Of a DNA stretch of 27,800 bases, positions 7,552 to 15,693 are shown piece by piece. The position numbers and the translations under genes are program-made. Under the pieces are notes generated by a model. It did no database searches. It saw only the letters and a program-made list of their open reading frames with translations, and was not told the origin of the DNA. Source of the stretch: Gemmatimonadales bacterium UBA7889 (GTDB lineage: Bacteria > Gemmatimonadota > Gemmatimonadetes > Longimicrobiales > Gaopeijiaceae); assembly GCA_002501085.1 (NCBI GenBank), contig DLRL01000097.1:1-27800 (forward strand), written 5' to 3'. How positions within the stretch are numbered: the stretch's first letter is position 1; each line of letters opens with the position of its first letter.

Positions 7552-9171
7552 TCAGGGTTTCCGACTTTGACGGGCCTGCTCTACCACCTTAATGAGATCG
7601 TCTTGAGTCGAAATACCACGCAACAGTTCCAGGGCAGATGCCAGCTCTTCATCGTACTTTCGGGATTGCTCGAATACTCCGGAGTCACCCCATGCCTGTA
7701 GAGCAATTTCTCTCTCAAGGTGATATCGAATAAAACGGGCACCGGCAATGAAAGCAGCTTCATCAACTTCAGTGGCCGACTCTCGAAGCGTCTCAAAGAA
7801 CATATCGAGGTCCTCATCACTTAGAGTGTAACCAACCTCAAGTTCAGAATGATCATGAATATATGATACTGCGTAGTTGAAGAGGGCTATGTTGAAGGCA
7901 CTCGCCTGACGAAACACCCTACCAACCGCCTGAGTTTCTTTTGCTGATAAAGTCTCAGCTACCACGAAAAGATCAGGAGTAATCCCTCCGCCACCATAAA
8001 GCAGGCGCCCACCTATTGAAGAAAACTCCGGGCGTTCGGATACATCATCGGGTGTTACAAGCTCTCCAGAGATGCCGAAATTTTGTCCGTCCGTCTCCAC
8101 TCCGCTCTGAGAATCACGATGAATAGAACGCCCCACTGGCGTGTACCACCGCGCTGTTGTCAAGCGGAGTACGTCCCCCCCAGTCAAGCGATAAAGGGTC
8201 TGTACGGATCCCTTACCGAATGTTCGTTGACCGACGATTACCGCTCGATCATGATCTTGTAACGCTCCCGCAACGATCTCCGATGCTGATGCACTGGCAC
8301 GGTCAACAAGAACCACAATCGGAAGATTGGGATAAGTATCAGGCTTCTTGGCGGAATATGTTTTGTTTTGGCCAGAAGCGCGTCCTCGAGTCTCTACTAT
8401 CGAAAGATCCACATCTAAGAAAAGGTCCGAGACCGCGATACCCGCGTCCAATAATCCGCCTGGATTCCCGCGAAGATCGAGAATTAGAGAACGAGCGCCT
8501 TCAGCCTCTCGAAGAGAATCGAGTACTGTGGCGATCTCACGCTCAGACCCTGCTTGGAATGTCTGTAGCGGGACATACCCTATTTCATGCTCGAGCATCA
8601 CGCCAAATGGGACCGCCCTAAGTTGGATCTCCGCGCGATCAATCGTAAACGGGATCGGTTCATCAACACCCGGCCGTATCATCCTAACGCTGACTTCAGT
8701 TCCAGGACGGCCACGAAGCATTTCAACAGCCTGATCGGTGACCATCGTATCTGCAGGTACTCCTTCAATCTCAAAAAACTGATCTCCCGCCCTGATACCT
8801 GCTCGTGCTCCGGGTGTATTCGGGATCGGACTTACTACGGTTACCCATCCGTTACGATCGGCTACCTCAAGTCCGATCCCCCCATATTCACCCTCAGTCC
8901 GAATTCTAAGATTCTCATAAGAGCTTGCTGGGATAAGCGATGAGTGAGGATCTCCTAGATCCCTGAATAGGCCATCAATCGCAGACTCATGCAGACGATC
9001 ATATTCGACTTCCTCGACAAAGCTGGACTCAACCCTGTCTATCACTTCCTGAAGTACACGAACGCGTAAATAAGCGCTATTGGTGCGACCCACACCCTCT
9101 TGGAGTAACCAACCAGCCACCACAACTGCTGATGCTACAACGGCAACTGCGGTCAAGGTACTTCGCCTCAC
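7552..9171 (-). CDS. C-terminal processing peptidase, S41 family (CtpA-like)
   Basis: A 539-residue serine protease anchored or secreted by an N-terminal hydrophobic segment (about residues 5-23). A helical region with the GDPHSSLIP segment (73-81) leads to a PDZ domain (about 95-170, with GGIGLEV and AGIRAGD). The S41 core includes LDLRGNPGG (231-239), catalytic Ser295 in RASASASEIVAGAL, Lys320 in TFGKGSVQT and Gln324. The Ser-Lys spacing of 25 equals that of E. coli Prc. A long C-terminal extension (after about 400) is helical and unassigned. Such enzymes trim or degrade periplasmic proteins. Translation begins at GTG 9171 after GGGGA with 7-base spacing. It lies 54 bases after tmk, and 100 bases separate it from the asparaginase gene. 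Confidence 0.93.
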   Translation of the reverse strand: MRRSTLTAVAVVASAVVVAGWLLQEGVGRTNSAYLRVRVLQEVIDRVESSFVEEVEYDRLHESAIDGLFRDLGDPHSSLIPASSYENLRIRTEGEYGGIGLEVADRNGWVTVVSPIPNTPGARAGIRAGDQFFEIEGVPADTMVTDQAVEMLRGRPGTEVSVRMIRPGVDEPIPFTIDRAEIQLRAVPFGVMLEHEIGYVPLQTFQAGSEREIATVLDSLREAEGARSLILDLRGNPGGLLDAGIAVSDLFLDVDLSIVETRGRASGQNKTYSAKKPDTYPNLPIVVLVDRASASASEIVAGALQDHDRAVIVGQRTFGKGSVQTLYRLTGGDVLRLTTARWYTPVGRSIHRDSQSGVETDGQNFGISGELVTPDDVSERPEFSSIGGRLLYGGGGITPDLFVVAETLSAKETQAVGRVFRQASAFNIALFNYAVSYIHDHSELEVGYTLSDEDLDMFFETLRESATEVDEAAFIAGARFIRYHLEREIALQAWGDSGVFEQSRKYDEELASALELLRGISTQDDLIKVVEQARQSRKP

Positions 9172-9224
9172 GTGTCATTCCCCATGTCAAGTTAGACGGA
9201 AAGGTCTCCAAAATACGCCTCGCT

Positions 9225-9869
9225 TCATAAAGCTGAACCACCGAAGGTTTCTGGGAAGATCTCAATTAGAAGCTCACGCACTCTATTCTGCACAGCCTCT
9301 GGTGGGCCCGAGCCGTTTAGCACTCGAACACCGGACTCCGAATCTCCTAGTGCTAGATACCCTTGACGCACAGACTGAAGAAAGCCATCCCCTTCACGCT
9401 CTATCCGATCAAGTTCGACGCCACTTGCAGCTTGGCGGGCTGAACTTTCCTCAATAGGTATATCCAGTATGATGTACAAGTCTGGCTCAAGTCCACCGGT
9501 GGCGATCCGCAGTCCATCACGAACGTCATCAAGTGGGAGACCCCTGCCATAACCCTGGTAGGCAAGTGTTGAGAGAGCAAAGCGATCCGCAAGAACCACT
9601 TTTCCAGCTGCCAACGCGGGTTTTACGACCTCGCTAACAAAAGCTGCCCTGGATGCCAAAATGAGGAGTAACTCTGGCTCGGGTGCTATGTGGAGGTCCG
9701 TTTCCCGGAGGATCAAATCCCGCACAGCTTCACCGAACGGTGTTCCTCCCGGCTCACGTGCGACTACATGTTCAATCTCCCTGGACTCCATCCACGATGA
9801 CAAAAGAGCCGTTTGAGTTGTTTTACCAACCCCATCTGCCCCTTCAAGGACTATGAACTGTCCACTCAC
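9225..9869 (-). CDS. tmk: Thymidylate kinase
   Basis: A 214-residue enzyme phosphorylating dTMP to dTDP. The P-loop EGADGVGKT spans 9-17, REPGGT 38-43 and the DRF version of the DR(Y/H/F) motif 95-97, followed by STLAYQGYGRGL, a nucleotide-binding signature of the family. The LID-type segment ERIERE-type region near residue 155 (IEREGDGFLQSVRQGY) is conserved. Length is typical. It uses a GTG start at 9869, four bases after the ino1 stop, and no good ribosome-binding site is near, suggesting coupling to ino1 translation. Confidence 0.95.
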   Translation of the reverse strand: MSGQFIVLEGADGVGKTTQTALLSSWMESREIEHVVAREPGGTPFGEAVRDLILRETDLHIAPEPELLLILASRAAFVSEVVKPALAAGKVVLADRFALSTLAYQGYGRGLPLDDVRDGLRIATGGLEPDLYIILDIPIEESSARQAASGVELDRIEREGDGFLQSVRQGYLALGDSESGVRVLNGSGPPEAVQNRVRELLIEIFPETFGGSAL

Positions 9870-9873
9870 GGCG

Positions 9874-11187
9874 CTAGTCGTAATACTCCACGCCCAGGTG
9901 TGTTAGCATGTCCTCCTTCATCAACCAGCGGAGGGTGTTCTTAAGCTTCCAGTGCTGAATAAAAATGTCGTGCTCTGGATAGAGACCTGGAGCTACCTGT
10001 GGCGATTTGAAGTAGAATGAGAGCCACTCTTGTATGCCAGCTAGTCCGGAGCGCATCGCCAAGTCGAGGAAAAGTGCCAAGTCAAGCACGATTGGAGCAG
10101 CAAGTATCGAATCACGGCAAAGAAAATCAATCTTTATCTGCATCGGATAACCCAACCATCCGAAGATATCGATATTGTCCCAACCCTCCTTATTGTCTCC
10201 CCTGGGTGGGTAGTAGTTAATCCTTACCTTATGATACATATCCCCGTATAGCTTAGGGTACATGTCGGGTTGAAGGATCTGCTCCAGTACACTGAGCTTC
10301 GACTCCTCCTTGGTCTTAAAAGACTCTGGATCATCCAGAACCTCACCATCACGATTTCCAAGAATATTCGTACTAAACCAGCCTGACAGCCCTAACATTC
10401 TAGTCTTGAAACCAGGAGCTAAGATTGTCTTCATGAGGGTCTGGCCGGTCTTGAAGTCCTTTCCACCAATCGGAACTCCTCTCTCCACCGCAAGTTGTTC
10501 AAGCACCGGAATATCTGCAGACAAGTTTGGGGCACCGTTTGCGTAGGGCACACCCTCCATGATTGCTGCATAGGCATAAAGCATACTCGGAGCAATCGAC
10601 TCGTCATCCTCATCCATCGCTTTCTCGAAGGATTCCAGGGTCTCGTGTGATGGGCCAGGCCTCAGAAAAATCTCCGTGGAGCCACACCAAATCATTACCA
10701 AACGATCACAACCATTCTCTTCTTTGAAACGTCTGATATCCTGACGAAGCTCCTCGGCCTGTTCCCTCTTATTTCCACTCTTCTTATGAGGACCGTCCAG
10801 CTTTTTGACATATCGGGTGCTGAAGGAAGCCTTCATCGGCTGAATTGAGGAGAGGAAATCCTTGATAGGCTCAAGGTGACTATCCTTGTTGAGCACACCC
10901 GCCTTAAGGGCGCTCTCATAACCATCATCATAGATTGGATCCCAAGCCCCAAATACTAGATCCTCAAGGCCAGCAAGAGGTACAAAATCCTTGATCAATG
11001 GAGTTGTCTCGTCAGTTCGCTTGCCCAAACGAATAGTATTCATCTGGGTTAAACTCCCAAACGGCTCAGCTAAACCTCGTCTTATTGACTCTACTCCTGC
11101 GATAAATGTCGTAGCCACAGCACCAAAGCCGGGAAGTAGAACTCCCAGTTTTCCTTCGGCTGGTTGAATCTGATGCGGTTGCTTCAA
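9874..11187 (-). CDS. ino1: Inositol-3-phosphate synthase (MIPS)
   Basis: A 437-residue NAD-dependent enzyme converting glucose 6-phosphate to 1D-myo-inositol 3-phosphate, the first step to inositol-containing lipids and solutes. The N-terminal Rossmann segment GKLGVLLPGFGAVATTF lies near 12-28. The family signatures GGKDFKTGQT (241-250) and NILGNRDG (274-281) are present, as is DSILAAPIVLDLALFLDLA near the C-terminus. It resembles the shorter bacterial (Bacteroidetes-like) branch rather than the eukaryotic enzyme. I place the start at TTG 11187 because it has AGAGAG six bases upstream and yields MKQPHQIQPAEGKLGVL, the usual N-terminus. A TTG at 11226 would add 13 residues; no in-frame ATG exists before the domain. 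Inositol pathway partners are not in the window. Confidence 0.9.
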   Translation of the reverse strand: MKQPHQIQPAEGKLGVLLPGFGAVATTFIAGVESIRRGLAEPFGSLTQMNTIRLGKRTDETTPLIKDFVPLAGLEDLVFGAWDPIYDDGYESALKAGVLNKDSHLEPIKDFLSSIQPMKASFSTRYVKKLDGPHKKSGNKREQAEELRQDIRRFKEENGCDRLVMIWCGSTEIFLRPGPSHETLESFEKAMDEDDESIAPSMLYAYAAIMEGVPYANGAPNLSADIPVLEQLAVERGVPIGGKDFKTGQTLMKTILAPGFKTRMLGLSGWFSTNILGNRDGEVLDDPESFKTKEESKLSVLEQILQPDMYPKLYGDMYHKVRINYYPPRGDNKEGWDNIDIFGWLGYPMQIKIDFLCRDSILAAPIVLDLALFLDLAMRSGLAGIQEWLSFYFKSPQVAPGLYPEHDIFIQHWKLKNTLRWLMKEDMLTHLGVEYYD

Positions 11188-11193
11188 TCGGGG

Positions 11194-11199
11194 CTCTCT
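11194..11199 (-). promoter_or_regulatory. Ribosome-binding site favouring the TTG start of ino1
   Basis: AGAGAG on the minus strand lies six bases before the TTG at 11187. The competing in-frame TTG at 11226 lacks a comparable site. Confidence 0.5.
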
Positions 11200-11247
11200 T
11201 GTTGGGTTGAGTGTCTTACCACACAACGTCCGGCAGCCATTATTGCC

Positions 11248-11607
11248 TCATGACGAAAGGATAATACGACTATCTCCACCTTCTTCGATCCCTTTCGTCA
11301 CAGTTTCATTCACCTTGAACATAACCTTCTCGAAGTTCGCCTGAGCAGAGATTAGTTGCTGAAATCCAGATTTAGTCTGAAGCTCTTCGGTTAACTCAGT
11401 GTAAACCTTCGTGATGTCCTCATCCGGATCGTCACCAGCTCGGATTGACGTTTCAATCTCAGTTTCCAGTTCACGAATCCGGTTTCGCAATTCTACCAAT
11501 TCTCGGTCTTTATCTACAGCATCGATTGCCTGACGGAGGGCACGGTACTCATCTGTTCTCGCAAGTACATTGCCAAGTTCTCTTGCTCTTTCATCTATCT
11601 CACCCAC
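11248..11607 (-). CDS. YlbF/YmcA (Com_YlbF) family protein
   Basis: A 119-residue helical, highly charged protein matching the YlbF/YmcA family. It opens with ARELGNVLARTDEYRALRQA, has a long amphipathic helix rich in Arg/Glu (about 30-60), and a second conserved part with KSGFQQLISAQANFEKVM. In Bacillus subtilis, YlbF and YmcA form a complex with YaaT that modulates RNase Y and hence mRNA processing, competence and biofilm formation; a similar role here is inference. The start is GTG at 11607, chosen because GGAG lies six bases upstream; an overlapping out-of-frame ATG two bases earlier stops after four codons. It sits between prmC (54 bases upstream) and ino1. Confidence 0.8.
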   Translation of the reverse strand: MGEIDERARELGNVLARTDEYRALRQAIDAVDKDRELVELRNRIRELETEIETSIRAGDDPDEDITKVYTELTEELQTKSGFQQLISAQANFEKVMFKVNETVTKGIEEGGDSRIILSS

Positions 11608-11613
11608 ATAAAT

Positions 11614-11617
11614 CTCC
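11614..11617 (-). promoter_or_regulatory. Ribosome-binding site of the YlbF-family gene
   Basis: GGAG on the minus strand, six bases before GTG 11607. It decides the GTG over the overlapping out-of-frame ATG at 11609. Confidence 0.6.
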
Positions 11618-11661
11618 AGGTTCAGTAGCTTTTTTAATTAGACAATTCCACTAAGAAAACT

Positions 11662-12555
11662 CTAGTCATTCATCACTCTGTGAGCCAGCACAATCCGTTC
11701 ACGACCGCTTAGGTCTCGACGAACTCGCACCGTTACGAATTCTCCAGTATTCTCCAAAAGTTCCATGATGTAGGCCGCCTGGCCAAGTCCTACCTCAAGT
11801 GCGAGTAATCCTCCTGGCTTCAGATATGCACCAGCTCCGGTGGCAATTCTTCGTAATGCAGCAAGTCCGTCTGGACCAGCGTAGAGAGCAGCTCCTGGCT
11901 CCCATTCCCGGATTTCCGGGTCAAGATGCTGAGCTTCCCCATCAGCAACGTACGGAGGGTTCGAAACGATGACCTCAAAGGTTTCACCAGCGGTCAATGG
12001 ATCGTAATACTCACCGAACCGGAAATCGACTCGATCTGAAAGTCCGGACATCAATGAATTTCGGGTGGCAACCTCAAGTGCGACCCTCGAAGTATCAGTC
12101 GCTACGACTCTACTGAATGGACCCTCGTGGACCAAGGACAATGCAATTGCTCCTGACCCAGTCCCGATATCAAGGGCAATAAGATCTTTGAGTTCATTGT
12201 CAGCAACCCACTGGAGTACTTCATCGACTAGGATTTCCGTCTCCGGACGAGGAATCAGAACTGCTTGGTCAACCTCCAATTCCAAATTCCGAAATCCGAC
12301 TCGTCCCAGGATATATTGCAGTGGTTCCCGCCGAGCCCGCCTGGTTAACAATGGCCGATACTGGTCGAGTTCTGCCCCAGAAAGAAGTCGATCATACTGA
12401 AGATATAAGTCCAGCCGGCTGGTACTCATCGCATGGGCAAGTAGGTGCTCTGCATCTAATCGTCCCCGTTCAATACCTTTCTCGTCCAGGTACTGCCCAC
12501 TCCATCTAATGAGCTTAAGGACTGTCCAATCGCGGTCGTGGCCTAATTTAGACAC
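11662..12555 (-). CDS. prmC: Peptide chain release factor N(5)-glutamine methyltransferase
   Basis: A 297-residue SAM-dependent methyltransferase that methylates the glutamine of the GGQ motif in release factors. The N-terminal helical domain (about 1-85) recognises the factor. The segment LIPRPETE (100-107), motif I LDIGTGSGAIAL (128-139) and the catalytic NPPY (199-202) are all present. It starts at GTG 12555, directly after the prfA stop, with GGAG five bases upstream overlapping the prfA end. The prfA-prmC pair encodes both substrate and modifying enzyme, a widespread arrangement. Confidence 0.96.
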   Translation of the reverse strand: MSKLGHDRDWTVLKLIRWSGQYLDEKGIERGRLDAEHLLAHAMSTSRLDLYLQYDRLLSGAELDQYRPLLTRRARREPLQYILGRVGFRNLELEVDQAVLIPRPETEILVDEVLQWVADNELKDLIALDIGTGSGAIALSLVHEGPFSRVVATDTSRVALEVATRNSLMSGLSDRVDFRFGEYYDPLTAGETFEVIVSNPPYVADGEAQHLDPEIREWEPGAALYAGPDGLAALRRIATGAGAYLKPGGLLALEVGLGQAAYIMELLENTGEFVTVRVRRDLSGRERIVLAHRVMND

Positions 12556-13659
12556 CTAAGCTCCAGCTTCAGTCTCCTCAAGGCGCTCCTGTTCCTCAGC
12601 GAGCCTGAGTGAAGAGATGACCTCTTCCAGATCTCCATCTAGCACCTCATCTAGACGGTGCAGTGTAAGACCGATTCTATGGTCAGTGACACGGCCTTGA
12701 GGAAAGTTATAAGTGCGAATCTTCGCAGAACGATCTCCTGTACCAACTTGTGTTCTGCGTGCACGGGCTCGCTCAGCTTCTTGTTCCGCAACCATCCGAT
12801 CTAATAAGCGACTCCGGAGTACCTTGAGGGCCTTCGCTTTGTTCTTGTGCTGAGATTTTTCATCCTGGCAAGATACAACTAACCCAGTTGGGATATGCGT
12901 AATCCGCACTGCTGAATCGGTAGTGTTCACGGACTGTCCACCCGGGCCTGAAGAACGGAATACATCAATCCTGAGATCGTTAGGATCGATCTGTAAATCG
13001 ACTTCCTCGGCTTCAGGGAGTACTGCAACAGTTGCAGCAGAAGTGTGAATTCGTCCTTGACTCTCTGTCTCTGGCACACGCTGAACACGGTGTACCCCCG
13101 ATTCGTAACGCAAGCGGCCGTAAACGCCTTTGCCACGAACCGTGAAGATCACCGCCTTTATCGATCCAGGTATTCCCTCAGAGTGGCTCATCAACTCAAC
13201 CGACCAACCTTTTCGTTCAGCCAGTCGTCTATACATCCGCATCAGATCAGCAGCAAAGAGCCCGGCCTCATCACCTCCGGTCCCAGCACGAATCTCCACA
13301 ACTGCCGCCCGATCAGAAAGTGGGTCCTTAGGAATCAAAACCTCACGAAGGTCGAGCAGTAGCTTCTCGATGAGCTGTTGGAGGCTCGTACACTCTTCCT
13401 CAGCTAAAGCTTGTAACTCGTCATCCGTCGAGTCTTGCAGGAGTTCTATAGCTCCTTCAAGCTCTTGGGTCGCCCGACCGAGTTCACGACCAATTCCGAC
13501 GATTTCCTCTAGTCTGGATCGTTCCTGACCAAGCTCACGAAGCCGTTGGGGACTCTTAAGCACTTCAGGGCTGATAAGTTCAGTATCTAGTTCCTCGAAA
13601 CGACGTTCCGCCTCTCTTAGGCGCTCGTGTAATCGAGGATCTAGAGTTGGAGGCTTCAT
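12556..13659 (-). CDS. prfA: Peptide chain release factor 1
   Basis: A 367-residue class I release factor for UAA and UAG codons. Domain 1 is the N-terminal coiled coil (1-105). The codon-recognition region holds PET at 196-198 in HRVQRVPETESQGRIHTS, a form of the RF1 PxT motif rather than the RF2 SPF motif. The peptidyl-hydrolase loop SSGPGGQSVNTTDSAVR has GGQ at 240-242. There is no internal programmed frameshift, consistent with RF1. The ATG at 13659 has no convincing Shine-Dalgarno; the leader between rpmE and this start is filled by inverted repeats (13665-13736), so translation initiation could be structure-dependent. Confidence 0.97.
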   Translation of the reverse strand: MKPPTLDPRLHERLREAERRFEELDTELISPEVLKSPQRLRELGQERSRLEEIVGIGRELGRATQELEGAIELLQDSTDDELQALAEEECTSLQQLIEKLLLDLREVLIPKDPLSDRAAVVEIRAGTGGDEAGLFAADLMRMYRRLAERKGWSVELMSHSEGIPGSIKAVIFTVRGKGVYGRLRYESGVHRVQRVPETESQGRIHTSAATVAVLPEAEEVDLQIDPNDLRIDVFRSSGPGGQSVNTTDSAVRITHIPTGLVVSCQDEKSQHKNKAKALKVLRSRLLDRMVAEQEAERARARRTQVGTGDRSAKIRTYNFPQGRVTDHRIGLTLHRLDEVLDGDLEEVISSLRLAEEQERLEETEAGA

Positions 13660-13664
13660 CGGTA

Positions 13665-13736
13665 GGGTCGTAGTTCAGACCCCGACGTTCTAGTGCAAAC
13701 CCCGGGGTCAGTTGGCCGGAGTCCCACTCCGACCCC
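13665..13736 (-). promoter_or_regulatory. Overlapping inverted repeats in the rpmE-prfA intergenic region
   Basis: The 82-base gap contains alternating complementary blocks, in plus-strand terms GGGTC (13665-13669), GACCCCG (13678-13684), CGGGGTC (13703-13709) and GACCCC (13731-13736), plus a nested CGGAGT-CCC-ACTCCG hairpin (13717-13731). The block at 13703-13709 can pair with either GACCCC flank but not both at once, the arrangement of an attenuator or translation switch. There is no U-run after any stem, so a simple intrinsic terminator is not supported. Pairing is seen in the sequence; regulatory function is inference. Confidence 0.45.
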
Positions 13737-13741
13737 AGTGA

Positions 13742-13951
13742 TCACTTCTCGGCGACCTTCTCGTATTTCTTCTTATAACGGTCAACCCGGCCCGCCGTAT
13801 CCACTAGACGTTGCTTACCAGTATAGAACGGGTGGCATACCGAGCAGATCTCAACATGGATCTCTTCTACGGTTGATTTTGTATCGAAGCGGTTACCGCA
13901 GGCACACGTGACCGGCGTCGCAGTAAAATCGGGATGGATACCTTGTTTCAT
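13742..13951 (-). CDS. rpmE: 50S ribosomal protein bL31
   Basis: A 69-residue large-subunit protein beginning MKQGIHPDFTATPVTCACGN. Cysteines 16, 18, 36 and 39 form the zinc-ribbon of the zinc-containing (C+) bL31 type, which can serve as a zinc reserve. The ATG at 13951 is preceded by GGAG with six-base spacing and gives the canonical N-terminus. A longer in-frame extension upstream is open by chance and does not resemble the family. It is followed by prfA on the same strand, a common neighbour pair. Confidence 0.96.
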   Translation of the reverse strand: MKQGIHPDFTATPVTCACGNRFDTKSTVEEIHVEICSVCHPFYTGKQRLVDTAGRVDRYKKKYEKVAEK

Positions 13952-13957
13952 GGCCTG

Positions 13958-13961
13958 CTCC
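13958..13961 (-). promoter_or_regulatory. Ribosome-binding site of rpmE
   Basis: GGAG on the minus strand, six bases before the ATG at 13951, fixing the start of bL31 against the longer open frame that begins near 14029. Confidence 0.65.
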
Positions 13962-14058
13962 AAACACAATGTTAAACGGGCTTCGCACACTCGAATGCTG
14001 ACCCGTTGGTTCCGAAAAGTGATGCCCAAGCAATCCCCTACAGAATGGGGAAGAAAAG

Positions 14059-15693
14059 CTAAACCTGTGCTTCAGAAGGGTCCAGGGACGCGGAACGTCT
14101 GTTGAATTTCAAAGAAGCTAGTATAAGCAGAAAAGCAGCAAATGCCGCACCATTTCCAGCAAAATCTCCGAAACGAGTAAAAAAAGTGATTTCGTCAGTA
14201 GTGAGGACATTATCGATCCTGATATCTGACTCAAAAAGGTCAGTTTGGCCATGAATACGCCCGATAGGATCAACGTATAGAGAAATACCTGTGTTGGCAG
14301 AGCGAGCTACACCCATTCGGTTCTCTATTGCCCGCATCACCAAATGTGCAGGATGCTGCCAGAGGGCAGTCGTTTGAGAATACAACGGTTCTCTGCCATA
14401 CCAAGCATCGTTAGTGATGTTGAGAAGTACTTCGGCTCCTTTGAGTCTGAAGGTACGAGCCCCCTCAGGATAGGTTGATTCATAGCAGATTAGTACGCCG
14501 TAGGTACTACCATTGACCTCCAAAAGAGGCCAGCCACTGCCAACACCGAACCCACCAAAGTAAGGAAGTCCGGTAAGCCAGGAATCCGGCAAAAGTGGAA
14601 CGCGCTCGACGAAAGGTACCAAGTACCTCTTATCGTACTGAAAGTCCGTGAGGCCACTCGGTTCCATAACGAAAGCCGAATTGAACGGCGTGAACTCCCC
14701 GTAGATATCACCAGTGAAGCCGATAGCCCCGAAGACAACCGGGACATCGAGTTCGCGGGCATAGTTTAGTATTGGAGCTAGGAACCCTGAATACACCTCG
14801 GCTTTCGGGAATACGGGCAGTGTCACTTCTGGCATAACAACAAGATCAACCGAGCCGGGTTCGATGCCCTGCATGATTCGGCTCAACGAAGCGTGAGTGC
14901 TATCTATAGCTATCCGTTGATCTAGTTTGATGTGCTCGGGTATGTTCGGTTGTACCACCGCAACGCGCCCAGCTTCACGCAGTCGGAGTGTCTCTGCACG
15001 CCACAAACCCCAACCCATGGGCACGGTGATAGTGAGCAAGATCAACAAGCTCTTCTGTCCCCACCCTCGTCGGGCACGCAGATCGAGTACTAGTGACGCT
15101 ATGAGTCCATTCACTAGAGCTAACCATAGTGTTACACCTCGGGCCCCTACGATCTCAGCAAAACCGACCAACTCTGGGAAAGCGGTCAGGGATGTCCCGA
15201 GTCCCAACCATGAAGACGCCAACGTGCTCGGCCAGTGCGCCCGGAACCACTCAGCGGCCGTCCAGGCGATGGGTAGTGCGATCCAGAGTGGCGCGCGCAC
15301 AGTGTGCAGAAAATGGTGGAGCGACCAACCAAAAAAGGCAGCCAAACCGACAAACATCATCATCAAGCCGACGAACGCCGGAATCGCAAGCGGAGTAAAC
15401 CAGATCAGTGCAATCAGGATCCAGTAGAAAACGAGCCCAAAATAGATCGATCCAAAGACCAGAGAACCGCGCACCGCAGCGTGGCGCCCTTCAGCATCAC
15501 CACTCAAATCTTGGACCCAGAGCGCAAACGGGACCAATCCCACAAAGGGAGGGACAAGAAGATGAAGAGGCGGAAATGAGGCTGCGAGGAGAAGGCCAGA
15601 GAGTGCAGGAATCAGACGTTCTCCAGACCGCGGCCAGAGCAGAGCTTTGACACTCGTAAAGTAGCTGCGATGTGAGTTGACCATAGCGGTCAT
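14059..15693 (-). CDS. lnt: Apolipoprotein N-acyltransferase
   Basis: A 544-residue inner-membrane enzyme adding the third acyl chain to lipoproteins. The N-terminal half has about six hydrophobic helices (roughly residues 28-60, 77-125, 135-150, 180-205, 215-230). The nitrilase-like periplasmic domain begins near 241 (GRVAVVQPNIPEHIKL). Its catalytic triad is E289 in VVMPEVTLP, K355 in YDKRYLVPFVERVP and C403 in GVLICYESTYPE, matching E267/K335/C387 of E. coli as I recall. A last hydrophobic helix (about 516-530) closes the protein. The ATG at 15693 overlaps the upstream gene's stop by four bases. It supports a diderm lifestyle together with the LolA-like gene nearby. Confidence 0.96.
   Translation of the reverse strand: MTAMVNSHRSYFTSVKALLWPRSGERLIPALSGLLLAASFPPLHLLVPPFVGLVPFALWVQDLSGDAEGRHAAVRGSLVFGSIYFGLVFYWILIALIWFTPLAIPAFVGLMMMFVGLAAFFGWSLHHFLHTVRAPLWIALPIAWTAAEWFRAHWPSTLASSWLGLGTSLTAFPELVGFAEIVGARGVTLWLALVNGLIASLVLDLRARRGWGQKSLLILLTITVPMGWGLWRAETLRLREAGRVAVVQPNIPEHIKLDQRIAIDSTHASLSRIMQGIEPGSVDLVVMPEVTLPVFPKAEVYSGFLAPILNYARELDVPVVFGAIGFTGDIYGEFTPFNSAFVMEPSGLTDFQYDKRYLVPFVERVPLLPDSWLTGLPYFGGFGVGSGWPLLEVNGSTYGVLICYESTYPEGARTFRLKGAEVLLNITNDAWYGREPLYSQTTALWQHPAHLVMRAIENRMGVARSANTGISLYVDPIGRIHGQTDLFESDIRIDNVLTTDEITFFTRFGDFAGNGAAFAAFLLILASLKFNRRSASLDPSEAQV

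Noticed and set aside
13952..14029. N-terminal extension of bL31 by 26 residues
   Set aside because: The good GGAG site and the canonical MKQGIHPDF start at 13951 make the upstream open frame non-coding.
14034..14051. TCCCC/GGGGA inverted repeat after lnt
   Set aside because: A five-base stem with no U-run in the minus direction is not convincing as a terminator.
14927..15427. Plus-strand frames opposite lnt (also 15304-15650)
   Set aside because: They are antisense to conserved lnt sequence, with biased Arg/Pro/Gln composition and no motif or ribosome-binding site of note.
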